Part shown: piece by piece, positions 45,544 through 53,503 of the stretch
Position numbering within the stretch: the stretch's first letter is position 1
Layout of the letters: each line of letters begins with the position of its first letter
Assembly (NCBI RefSeq): GCF_042433895.1
Contig: NZ_JBHLUA010000021.1
Span: 62,001-126,000 of the forward strand
Length of the DNA stretch: 64,000 nt
Source of the DNA: Mesonia maritima
GTDB taxonomy: Bacteria > Bacteroidota > Bacteroidia > Flavobacteriales > Flavobacteriaceae
Reading direction: 5' to 3'
The notes under the pieces: model-generated
Database searches by the model: none
Seen by the model: the letters and a program-made list of their open reading frames with translations, nothing else
Told to the model about the DNA's origin: nothing
Program-made: the position numbers and the translations under genes

Positions 45544-45573
45544 CAAATCTACAGATTTTCTTTTAAAACCCAA
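45544..45573 (-). promoter_or_regulatory. Full promoter for the module 2 T9SS/PID-CTERM operon
   Basis: On the minus strand TTG (45571-45573) and TAGATTTG (45544-45551) are separated by 19 bases, matching the Bacteroidota -33/-7 consensus. The leader would be roughly 105 bases. A second -7-like TAAATTTG at 45459-45466 lies closer to the ATG but has no -33 partner at normal spacing. Apart from these elements and the hairpin, the 297-base gap holds nothing recognisable. Confidence 0.65.
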
Positions 45574-45729
45574 ATAATATACTGATAACAAAGAGTTTAT
45601 AAAATTACAAAACCTTCTATAAGCCCTATGAACAGTAATATAACGGTATTAAATAAGTTTACTTAATTTTTTCCTTATAATTACATTATTTTAAATTTAT
45701 TCTCACAACTTATTATATATTGTAGGAAA

Positions 45730-47118
45730 TTATCTTTTTAAGGTAAAATGCGATCTAAATTCACGGGGTTGACCGTTATTACGATCTTTATATTCAACTA
45801 AAAACCAATAATCATTCGCCGGCATTTGTTTTCCATGATAAGTTCCATCCCAACCTGCTTGACTTGGTTTTATAGATTTTAATAATTTACCATAGCGATC
45901 GAAGATATGAATTACCGCACTTCTATCTGAACGAAGACTTGTGATATTCCAAGTATCATTATATCCATCTTGATTAGGTGTAAAAAATTTAGGATAATTA
46001 ATAATAGTAACCTCGATTACTAATGATTTACAACCACCTTCACTTATGATTTCTATAGGATAAGTTCCAGGCAACGCATCTATATCATTAAATATATTAC
46101 TACTTTGAAACGGACCGCCATTAAAGCTGTATTGGTAGTTTCCAGAACCAAATACATCTACCTTTACGGTTTGTCTATCATCAAAATCAAGGGAGACTGA
46201 AGCTGTTGCTTTTGTTGGAATAGCTGCTTCTATCACTTCCGCATTTATTAGTTCCGAGGTACAACCCGTATCTATATTTTTAACTTGAACACTATAATTA
46301 CCTGTTTTAAGAACAGATAGTTCTGGTTGATTGGTTACCGTTAAAACTTCACCTTCTTTATACCAAGTAAAACTATAATTTCCGTCATCGGTTTGAGCGA
46401 ATAAAGTTGCCGGCGAGTTAACTTCACCTGTTTTTTCATCTATACATAAAGAAGCATCTTCTAAACTCACTACTGGTAAAGGATTAATGAAAATTGTTTT
46501 TTCTACGGAATATTCACAAATTCCAATATTAAAATTATAAAGTAATGTGATTTTTCCTTCTTTTTCCGCAGTAAGCAAGCCTTGATCATCGATACTAGCA
46601 TTACCTCCTTGTTTAATTATTGTCCAAGTGCCGTTAAGTTGCGTATGAGAATACAACGCGGTTTCACCTTCACACAACATATCTGGACCTTGAATAGGAT
46701 CAAATTGAGGTCCAACATCTAAAGAAACTTCTAAAAACCTTGGATCTCCTGTACAGCCAGTAAGCAAGTTTTTTTCAAGTACTTTAAGTGTATAAATTCC
46801 GCTTGGAGAATCTTGCCATTCAATTTCAATTTTATTTCCGCTTGAAGTTAAAACAAATATTTCTCCCGAAAACTGTGGCTCTAAAACACTCCAATTATAA
46901 ATTGAATTATCTGAACCATTACCATTATTCTCATTTACATCTACACTATAAACAACAGGTTTTTTTTGCTGACAAGGATTAAGGTCTTGTCGAGGAACTT
47001 GCTGTTGTGCAAACATTCCTAATGAGAACAATATGAGCATACCGCTCAACCCACAGCTTTTTAGAGCTGAAGTTGAAAGGTTTCTTGCGATATGCTTTAT
47101 TATACTGTTCACGGTCAA
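45730..47118 (-). CDS. Secreted protein with gliding-motility (T9SS type B) C-terminal domain
   Basis: A 462-residue protein. A longer than usual N-terminal signal reaches about residue 38 (GMLILFSLGMFAQ). A PKD/Ig-like domain with YNWSVLEPQFSGEIF and GIYTLKVLEKN is paralogous to the N-terminal domain of the neighbouring 352-residue protein. More Ig-like segments follow (ALYSHTQLNGTWTIIKQGGN, ASLCIDEKTGEVNSPATLFA). The last 85 residues form a type B (CHU_C, gliding-motility-associated) sorting domain: KFFTPNQDGYNDTWNI through HIFDRYGKLL to FRSHFTLKR. It is the third gene of a three-gene secreted-protein operon and the only one with a sorting domain, so it may anchor the other two. Confidence 0.85.
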   Translation of the reverse strand: MTVNSIIKHIARNLSTSALKSCGLSGMLILFSLGMFAQQQVPRQDLNPCQQKKPVVYSVDVNENNGNGSDNSIYNWSVLEPQFSGEIFVLTSSGNKIEIEWQDSPSGIYTLKVLEKNLLTGCTGDPRFLEVSLDVGPQFDPIQGPDMLCEGETALYSHTQLNGTWTIIKQGGNASIDDQGLLTAEKEGKITLLYNFNIGICEYSVEKTIFINPLPVVSLEDASLCIDEKTGEVNSPATLFAQTDDGNYSFTWYKEGEVLTVTNQPELSVLKTGNYSVQVKNIDTGCTSELINAEVIEAAIPTKATASVSLDFDDRQTVKVDVFGSGNYQYSFNGGPFQSSNIFNDIDALPGTYPIEIISEGGCKSLVIEVTIINYPKFFTPNQDGYNDTWNITSLRSDRSAVIHIFDRYGKLLKSIKPSQAGWDGTYHGKQMPANDYWFLVEYKDRNNGQPREFRSHFTLKR

Positions 47119-47165
47119 AAATTGAATTTTAAATTAAACTTGTTCTCTGTTTTCTTTTCTAGTTA

Positions 47166-48224
47166 TTAATTGTAATTGATAGGTGAAGTCTGTGGCGCTG
47201 CAGGTGCTGAATTAATTGTAGCACTTACTGTATTAGACTCACATCCACTAGAAGTATCTTTTACAACTACATCATAAGTTCCTGGAGCTACATCTGTAAA
47301 GAGTGGATTTGTTTGGTAAGTATTTCCACCATCGATACTATATTCCAAACCACTACTTCCCGTTGGAGCCGTAATTTCTATACTTCCTGTGGTCTCTCCA
47401 CATTCTGGTTGAAATTCAGCTACGGTTGGATCTGCAGGAGCTGCAGGTGCCGGATCTATGGTTACATTTATAACACCAGACTCACAACCATCTGCATTTT
47501 TCACAATTACATCATAATCACCTGCTGGTAAATCATTATATGTCGTAGCTGAACTGTAATTATTCCCTCCATCTATACTATATTCTAAACCACTTCCCGT
47601 TGGAGCAGTAATCTCTATAGTTCCGCCAGCATCTCCACAGTTAGGTTGAGTAACAGACACTGTAGCATCTGCTGGAGCCGCAGGTGCTGGATCAATGATT
47701 ACATTAGTTGATTCTGATATACATCCTGCTGCATTTCTAGCAATAACCTGATAAGTTCCAGGCGTTAAATTATTAAAGGTAGTCGCGGTTTGATAGTTAT
47801 TTCCTCCATCTATACTATATTCTAAACCACTTCCAACTGGCGAGGTTACTTCAAAACTTCCTGTTTGAGTTGTACAAGTAGGCTGAGTAATTGTTACTAC
47901 TGGAGCAGTTGGTGTTTCATTTATAGTAACTGTAATTTGTACTGGATCTCCTTCACAACCACCAGCTCCCATTTCGGTAACTTGAAGTGTGTAGGTGCCA
48001 ACAGGGGTATTTGCCCAGTCAATTTCTATTTCATTGGTATCATTTCCAGTAATTGTGCCTGCAAAACCACCTTCTAAAACCTCCCATTCATACGTAGAAC
48101 CCGAAGTTTGTGTTACATCATATTGCTCAACATCACCTCCACAAATTTCTTGTTGTGCAAAGGCCACAGAGCAAAATAAGATCAAAATTGCTGTAATGAG
48201 CGGAGTGAATAATTTCTTTTTCAT
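47166..48224 (-). CDS. Secreted SprB-like tandem-repeat protein without sorting domain
   Basis: A 352-residue protein with a signal peptide ending at about residue 23 (LFCSVAFAQ). Its N-terminal PKD-like domain (YEWEVLEGGFAGTI, GTYTLQVTEMG) is shared with the next gene. Three tandem repeats of about 79 residues follow, each with a cysteine near the start, GLEYSIDGGNNYQ, PGTYQVI and a GC motif near the end, separated by DPAPAAPAD linkers. The repeats resemble SprB-type and gliding-associated adhesin repeats. The protein stops soon after repeat 3 (PINYN) and has no T9SS sorting domain or membrane tail. It is either released or bound by its neighbours. It lies in the middle of the three-gene operon. 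Confidence 0.8.
   Translation of the reverse strand: MKKKLFTPLITAILILFCSVAFAQQEICGGDVEQYDVTQTSGSTYEWEVLEGGFAGTITGNDTNEIEIDWANTPVGTYTLQVTEMGAGGCEGDPVQITVTINETPTAPVVTITQPTCTTQTGSFEVTSPVGSGLEYSIDGGNNYQTATTFNNLTPGTYQVIARNAAGCISESTNVIIDPAPAAPADATVSVTQPNCGDAGGTIEITAPTGSGLEYSIDGGNNYSSATTYNDLPAGDYDVIVKNADGCESGVINVTIDPAPAAPADPTVAEFQPECGETTGSIEITAPTGSSGLEYSIDGGNTYQTNPLFTDVAPGTYDVVVKDTSSGCESNTVSATINSAPAAPQTSPINYN
47190..47905 (-). repeat. Three in-frame repeats of about 240 bp
   Basis: Three direct repeats encode the 79-residue units of the 352-residue protein. Boundaries fall near 47430 and 47670, at the proline/alanine linkers. Nucleotide identity is high in the GLEYSIDGG region, and units 1 and 2 share the same phrase. 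Such an array can change copy number by recombination. Confidence 0.75.
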
Positions 48225-48246
48225 AATATTTATTTTTAGCTTTTTT

Positions 48247-49143
48247 TTAATTATTATATTGTATCGTTATCGGTTGAGGTTTGGGGTAAACTTTTAGAGT
48301 TATTGGACCTAATATGTAGGTACAACCTCCAGAAGTTACTTCACATATATATTTATTACCATCAAAAATTAAGGGAGTATTCTGTATAGAAAATGCTGGT
48401 GTATCAACACCCAAATAATTACCTGCATTAGTTAATGGCACATAAGCTCCATTATCAAGCACCTTCCATTGGTATGTCTCAGATTCTTGAGACATCAATA
48501 ATTCAATTGAATATGCATAAAAAGTGGCGAACTTATTTTCACAAGTGACATTATCAACTGGCATGAAACTTACTTCCGGGCAAGGATTTGAAGCACTTCC
48601 GTAAAGTGTGAAATCATCTAAACTATAAGTACCATTTCCATTACCGTTTACATCAATTTCTATATTTACCGTTCCACTTAAATTATTCATAGGATTAGTA
48701 AGAGTAAACGGCCCAACAAAATCTCCTACTTGAGTTGTATTCCCGGTTCCAACTTGAAAATTATTTACTCTAACTGTCCAAGACATATTAGCCATTTCTT
48801 TTTTACCCCAGAAATTAAGACCACTAATGCTTATAGTTTGTCCAGCCGCTATAGTTAATGTAAGCGTATATTTAGAACCTCCGTTTATACTCAAACCTAA
48901 GGCGTTACCTGTATCCCCTGTTTCTTGAGAAAAATTAAAATTGTACCCGTCATTAGACCAAACAGCAGAAGTAATATTTGAATGCATTGTAGGATTTCCA
49001 CTATACTGGGTTACATTTAATGGAGTTGCTTCAAAAGAATTTTTGTATATTTCTTGTTGAGCATTCAACATTAAAGTTTGAAGTAAAACGAAAAATAATA
49101 TGTTATAATTTAGTTTCAAATTCAAATTATCGATTAAGTGCAT
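48247..49143 (-). CDS. Secreted Ig-like protein, first gene of the adhesin operon
   Basis: A 298-residue protein with an N-terminal signal (YNILFFVLLQTLMLNAQ, cleavage about residue 28). The first domain (about 35-185) is a beta-sandwich (ALGLSINGGSKYTLTLTIAA, SLDDFTLYG). The second (about 195-290) is an Ig-like fold with paired cysteines (NVTCENKFATFYAY, YQWKVLDNG, YICEVTSGGC). It ends PITIQYNN without a sorting domain, much like the neighbouring protein's PINYN end. The next gene starts 22 bases later. It is probably a surface or released component working with the type B sorted protein downstream; the function is unknown. Confidence 0.75.
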   Translation of the reverse strand: MHLIDNLNLKLNYNILFFVLLQTLMLNAQQEIYKNSFEATPLNVTQYSGNPTMHSNITSAVWSNDGYNFNFSQETGDTGNALGLSINGGSKYTLTLTIAAGQTISISGLNFWGKKEMANMSWTVRVNNFQVGTGNTTQVGDFVGPFTLTNPMNNLSGTVNIEIDVNGNGNGTYSLDDFTLYGSASNPCPEVSFMPVDNVTCENKFATFYAYSIELLMSQESETYQWKVLDNGAYVPLTNAGNYLGVDTPAFSIQNTPLIFDGNKYICEVTSGGCTYILGPITLKVYPKPQPITIQYNN

Positions 49144-49421
49144 TATTTGTTCGATAAAACTACAAATAAGTTACATATACTCCAAATTTTTAGATAAAAT
49201 GTTAATTAAATTAACGTTACGTCAGTATTAACAAGCCTTTTGAAAGCATGATTATGTTAAAATTGAGTTGTTTTTGACTCATTTTTAATCAGTTAAACGG
49301 GTTTTTTAACCGTTAAAACGTCAAATTTACTGTTAAAGTAATCTTAAAGTTGAAAATTTAAGAAAATAAATGCTCCTTTTTCTCGTTTTAAAATGTTACC
49401 GATTTAACATTCAGAAAACGA

Positions 49422-50533
49422 TTAATAGGATTGAAAAATCATGTGCTGATATGCAGTTAGAAGGTTTTGATATGTTTTTTGAAGAGGGTGTGTTTTTTGT
49501 AAAACACTCATTCCTAGTTTCGGAAAGATTTCGTCACAAGATTTTTTGCAGAATTTAGCAAGTTGAAGTCCATTTTCTTCAATAAGATCGGTATCAACTT
49601 CTTTAACAAGATTAAATTCTTCTACAGCTAGCGAAAGGTTTTGTTCATACTTCTCTTGTACTATTAAATTTGTTCATACTTCTCTTGTACTATTAAAAGT
49701 GTTTGCTTAAAATTCTCACACGCACCTTTTATAAATAAATACCGTTTTGATTGGTATTCTTGCCAAGTAGATTGTCTTTCTATTAATAATTCTTCAACCT
49801 GATTCCAAAAACACTTGCTAATTCCTTTTACTACGGGAACGAAACATATCATCGCGAAACCTAAAAAAGAAATTTTACTGAGCGAATAGCTGTTCTCTTG
49901 AATCACTTGCTGTAAACTAAAAAAATGATTTTCAGTAACTTCTATATTATTAGCTATAATAGTATGACTACAGGTAAACGGTAATCCAATCATATTCCAA
50001 TCTCTCCAAATTTCAACTTGTTCTTTGGGAAGTATTACCGCAGTTAATTGATTATCTTTAGTAGTGGTGGCTGTAAATAAGGACGCTTGTTCTGCTCCGC
50101 TACAAAAAGACCATTTCCCATTAATTGTGTACTTTTCATCTTTTTTTATAGCTTCTCCGTCAGGTTTTCCGCTTCCGGCAACCAGCGCATTTTCAGAAGA
50201 AAAATAATGATCTGCTATTTCATGCGGAAGGAAATCAATAAAATATGCGCCACCAACGCCAATTGCTAATAACCAACCCCAATTTCCATCTAAATAAGAA
50301 GCATTTTCAATCCATTTTGAAGCAGATAAAAAATCTAACGCTAAACCATTATACTTTTCACTTACAAACATTTTAAATAATTTATGCTTGTAATGATGAG
50401 ATAATGCGGTTTCTGATAATTTACCGAGTGGAAGAATATTTTCAGATTCAAAAAATAATTTAAAATCGTGATGGTTATTTTTTAACCAAGATTCATCTGA
50501 TTTTTTTATTGCTGAAATCGCTTCTTCCCACAT
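49422..50533 (-). pseudogene. Acyl-CoA dehydrogenase-like gene frameshifted by a 29-bp tandem duplication
   Basis: The frame from the ATG at 50533 is intact for 289 residues (MWEEAISAIKKSDESW through WSFCSGAEQASLFTATTT). It then runs into a perfect 29-bp tandem duplication and stops at 49664. Beyond the duplication the original frame continues in a shifted phase as NLSLAVEEFNLVKEVDTDLI and ends at a TAA at 49422-49424. Taking out one repeat copy leaves 1083 bases, exactly 361 codons, so the ancestral protein had 360 residues. The family is acyl-CoA dehydrogenase-like with an N-terminal helical domain and a central beta domain. The truncated product lacks the last 74 or so residues of the C-terminal helical bundle and is probably inactive. 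Everything upstream looks undamaged, so the lesion seems recent or reversible. Confidence 0.85.
49640..49697. repeat. Perfect 29-bp tandem duplication
   Basis: Bases 49640-49668 and 49669-49697 are identical and adjacent (unit starts TTTGTTCATACTTC and ends ACTATTAAA). 29 is not a multiple of 3, so the duplication shifts the reading frame of the gene it sits in. Confidence 0.97.
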
Positions 50534-50679
50534 ATTATTTTTGAAACGAAGATATTATACTTCTTATTTTATTAAAATGAATTCTACTAGAATTACAGAA
50601 AAAGGAAAAAATTGAACTTTTTAATTAACCATATCGTTATAAATAATTAATTTTATGTCCTTTACCTATACATTTTTGC

Positions 50680-52328
50680 ATGAAAAATTTTCTTTTATCT
50701 ATCGCATTTATTCTATTTAGCACTATTATTGGTTTAGCGCAAACTTCAGAAAGTATCTATATTGGTTTTTCTGAGGAAGTAAATTTTCAATAGAATTCTA
50801 GTTATAAAGAACAATTACTTTCAGTTAATGGAACTTTTCAAGAATTATTTCACGATTATAATTTTACAGTAGAAAACGCAATTCAGTTAGATGAAGAACA
50901 ATTTCGCTATTTAAAAAGTCAAGCAGAAAAGAAAAATAAATCAACAGAAAGTGTAGCACGACTTCAACGAATTTTAAAAATCAGTTTTTCTGAAATCTCT
51001 TCAGATAAATTAAAACATCTTCAAAAATCACTTATCGAATTCCCAGAAATTCGATACGTAGAAATAAAAGAAAAAAATCTTGTTAAACCACCTGCCGATA
51101 TTCCGCCAGCCACACCAAATTACGAGTCACTTCAAAATTATTTAGGACCAAATCCTGGCGTAAATATGAATTATGCCTTTAGTATGGGATTGAGCGGTAG
51201 CGGAATTAAACTGAAAGATGTAGAATATGGTATAAATATTTTTCACGAAGAGTTAAATGAAGGAAAAGTAGCAATTGCTAAAAATTTCGATGTTCATCCA
51301 TCGGTTTCAGAAGATTTTCTGAAAACGGAACCGCCGCTATTGGAGTAGTTATTGCAGATAGAGGAACTTATGGAACAACTGGAATGGCTTACGGAACAGA
51401 GGAAGCAATTTTATATCCTGAATATTCCCTACAATATGGCTATAATAGAGCTGAAGCAGTAACTGCAGCAATAAATAATAGTGTTGAAGGAGTTGTAATT
51501 ATGTATGAAATACAAACCGGTGGCGCAGAACCGGGAAATGAAGATTATGTTCCTGCAGAATATACAAATATAATTTGGGATCTTACAAAAGCCGCAACAG
51601 ATGCGGGAATTGTTATTGTAGCTGCCGCGGGTAATGGCGCTCAAAATCTTGACAGCTCAATTTATTTAAACTATATGAACAGAGGTGACAGCGGTGCAAT
51701 TATTGTTGGCGCGGGTTCTCCCGACACTTCACATTCAAAATTACAATTTAGTACGTTTGGTAGCCGCGTTGATGTTCAAGCTTGGCGTTACAACGTATAT
51801 ACTACGGGTTATGGAGATCAAGCAATGGTGGGAAATGATTTTAACCAAAATTATACCGCGTTTTCAGGTACAAGTTCGGCTACTCCAATTGTTACTTCTT
51901 GTGTAATTGTTTTGCAATCGTATTATCATCAATTAACAGGAAAGTACCTTAGCGGAATAGAACTTCGGAATATTTTAAAAACTACCGGGATTCCACAAGG
52001 AGATTTTTCAGGAAATATTGGTCCGTTCCCAAATATGCCCAATGCGATTTCTTATATTAATGACAACTTAGCAACAAATAATTATATTGAAGAAGCAAAA
52101 CTTCTTCTTTTTCCTAATCCATTTGAAGATAAAATTACAATTCGATTACCTAAATCGATTTCAGGAGAAAAAATAATTAAATTGTATGATGTAAAAGGAA
52201 GACAAATTTTAACTTCAACTATGAATTCTTACACAAAAACAATCGCTACCGATAATTTAGCAAACGGAGTTTATTTTCTACACGTTCATACTTCAGATAA
52301 AATATTCACAAAAAAAATTGTGAAATAA
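50680..52328 (+). pseudogene. Subtilisin-like (S8) protease with T9SS sorting domain, multiply disrupted
   Basis: From the ATG at 50680 a signal peptide (LLSIAFILFSTIIGLAQ) is followed in frame by a TAG at 50791 (codon 38). The frame then stays open through a subtilase propeptide and the Asp motif (IKLKDVEYGINIFHEEL). At a TTTT run (51315-51318) one base is missing: the frame hits a stop at 51346, while the -1 shifted frame continues as SENGTAAIGVVIAD. The oxyanion Asn (VAAAGNGAQN), the catalytic Ser (FSGTSSATPIV) and a type A sorting domain (LLLFPNPFEDKITI to KKIVK) follow. The usual catalytic HGT reads NGT here. Restoring one T gives 550 codons. With a nonsense codon, a frameshift and a missing His, it is a pseudogene. 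Confidence 0.85.
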
Positions 52329-52410
52329 GGTATTCAGCAAAAACAAAAATATTTTTTGAAGTAAATTTTTCAGCTTGAAAAACCGAAATATTTAAATTTT
52401 GAGAAAGGAA

Positions 52411-52875
52411 TTAATAAATAACCGGACCTTTTAAATTTCTATCGTACATTACAATACTTCCGGCAACAGAAACATTTATGCTCAATGGTGTAGAGAATTT
52501 TACCAACTTATGAGATTTTTCTTTTGCTGCGGAAGACAATCCGTGATCTTCTGCGCCTAAAAGATAAACGGCGCGGCGTGGATGATCGAACTTTTCTAGC
52601 GATTCTGCTTCTTCACAAAGTTCAACCCCAATTAACATAGCGCCTTTAGGAAGATGATCATAAAAATCTTCGAACGTGTTATAATGAAAATATGGAATTG
52701 CGCCAACAGCTTTATGCGTATCTGAAGCTTGTTTTTCGTAACGATTGCCAATGGTGAAAATAAAATTTGCTCCAAAATTTTGAGCAGATCGCCATAAAAC
52801 CCCTAAGTTTTCGGGCGTTTTTCCATTCTGAATTCCAATTCCGAAAAAGCCTTGTTCTAAATTATCAATCGTCAT
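52411..52875 (-). CDS. TrmH/SpoU-family RNA methyltransferase
   Basis: A 154-residue SPOUT methyltransferase. The N-terminal motif GKTPENLGVLWRSAQNFGAN (motif 1, Asn/Arg) is followed by the knot motifs VYLLGAEDHGLS (motif 2) and LSINVSVAGSIVMYD (motif 3, here with VSVA). The short length is that of single-domain TrmL-like enzymes, which 2'-O-methylate tRNA. The target is not certain. It overlaps the upstream GreA/B-like gene by 11 bases. Confidence 0.87.
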   Translation of the reverse strand: MTIDNLEQGFFGIGIQNGKTPENLGVLWRSAQNFGANFIFTIGNRYEKQASDTHKAVGAIPYFHYNTFEDFYDHLPKGAMLIGVELCEEAESLEKFDHPRRAVYLLGAEDHGLSSAAKEKSHKLVKFSTPLSINVSVAGSIVMYDRNLKGPVIY

Positions 52876-53365
52876 AATTTATAGAAATAATTTCGATATT
52901 TCTTTCCTCTTCACCTAATTTAAAATTTGTTTGCTCTCCTTCTTTTTTACCGGTAATCGCTTTAGCTATAGGGGCAACAAATGCAATTCTTTTCTTTTTC
53001 ACATCAGCTTCATCTACCCCAACTATTTTAAATTCTTGAGATTTGCCATTTATCTTAAGTGTAACCGTTGCGCCAAACCTAACTTCATCTTTTGGTTGGT
53101 CTTTTGCATAAATAATTCTTGCTGAAGAAATTCGCTCATTTAATAAAGCTATTTTTCCATCGATTACAGCTACTGCTCTTCTTCTTTCGGTTTCATTTTC
53201 GTGGCTAACCGATTTACGTTCGGCTTCTAATTCTATTTTTTCTTCTTCTAAATCTTGATAACCTCTTTCGGTAACGTAATTGGTGACTCCGGCAGGTAAT
53301 GCGGCGCGTGGTGGAATTATCGGTTTTTCTTCCTGGTCTTCTTCTTTCACAAATCCTCTACTCAT
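52865..53365 (-). CDS. GreA/GreB-family transcription elongation factor
   Basis: A 166-residue protein with an N-terminal coiled coil (about residues 30-95, YQDLEEEKIELEAERKSV, ERRRAVAVIDGKIALLNERI) and a C-terminal FKBP-like domain (EVRFGATVTLKINGKSQEFK, IAFVAPIAKAITGKKEGE). This is the layout of GreA/GreB factors that rescue backtracked RNA polymerase. The extended N-terminus with IIPPRAALPAGVTNYVT is like GreB-type proteins. It is cotranscribed with the SpoU gene. Confidence 0.9.
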   Translation of the reverse strand: MSRGFVKEEDQEEKPIIPPRAALPAGVTNYVTERGYQDLEEEKIELEAERKSVSHENETERRRAVAVIDGKIALLNERISSARIIYAKDQPKDEVRFGATVTLKINGKSQEFKIVGVDEADVKKKRIAFVAPIAKAITGKKEGEQTNFKLGEEERNIEIISINYDD

Positions 53366-53503
53366 ATTCTATTTTTTAACTTTTCGCAATCAATTTAATT
53401 AATGTTATGACATATTTCCATAAAAACTAAATTTAGACTGTTTAATATTTGTTAAAAAAAGACAAACATTCTATATTAGCCAAACGGATATCTCCCTGTT
53501 TAT

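Noticed and set aside
47190..47905. Regular repeats considered as a CRISPR array
   Set aside because: The period is about 240 bp and the units are in-frame protein repeats with no short spacers.
49370..49558. 62-codon plus-strand open frame
   Set aside because: It lies opposite the displaced 3' part of the acyl-CoA dehydrogenase-like gene, whose minus-strand sequence reads as proper protein.
49640..49697. 29-bp repeats considered as an attachment site or insertion-element target duplication
   Set aside because: The copies are directly adjacent with nothing between them, and no integrase or transposase is near.
50087..50269. 60-codon plus-strand open frame
   Set aside because: It is antisense to the intact part of the acyl-CoA dehydrogenase-like gene and has no start context or coding character.
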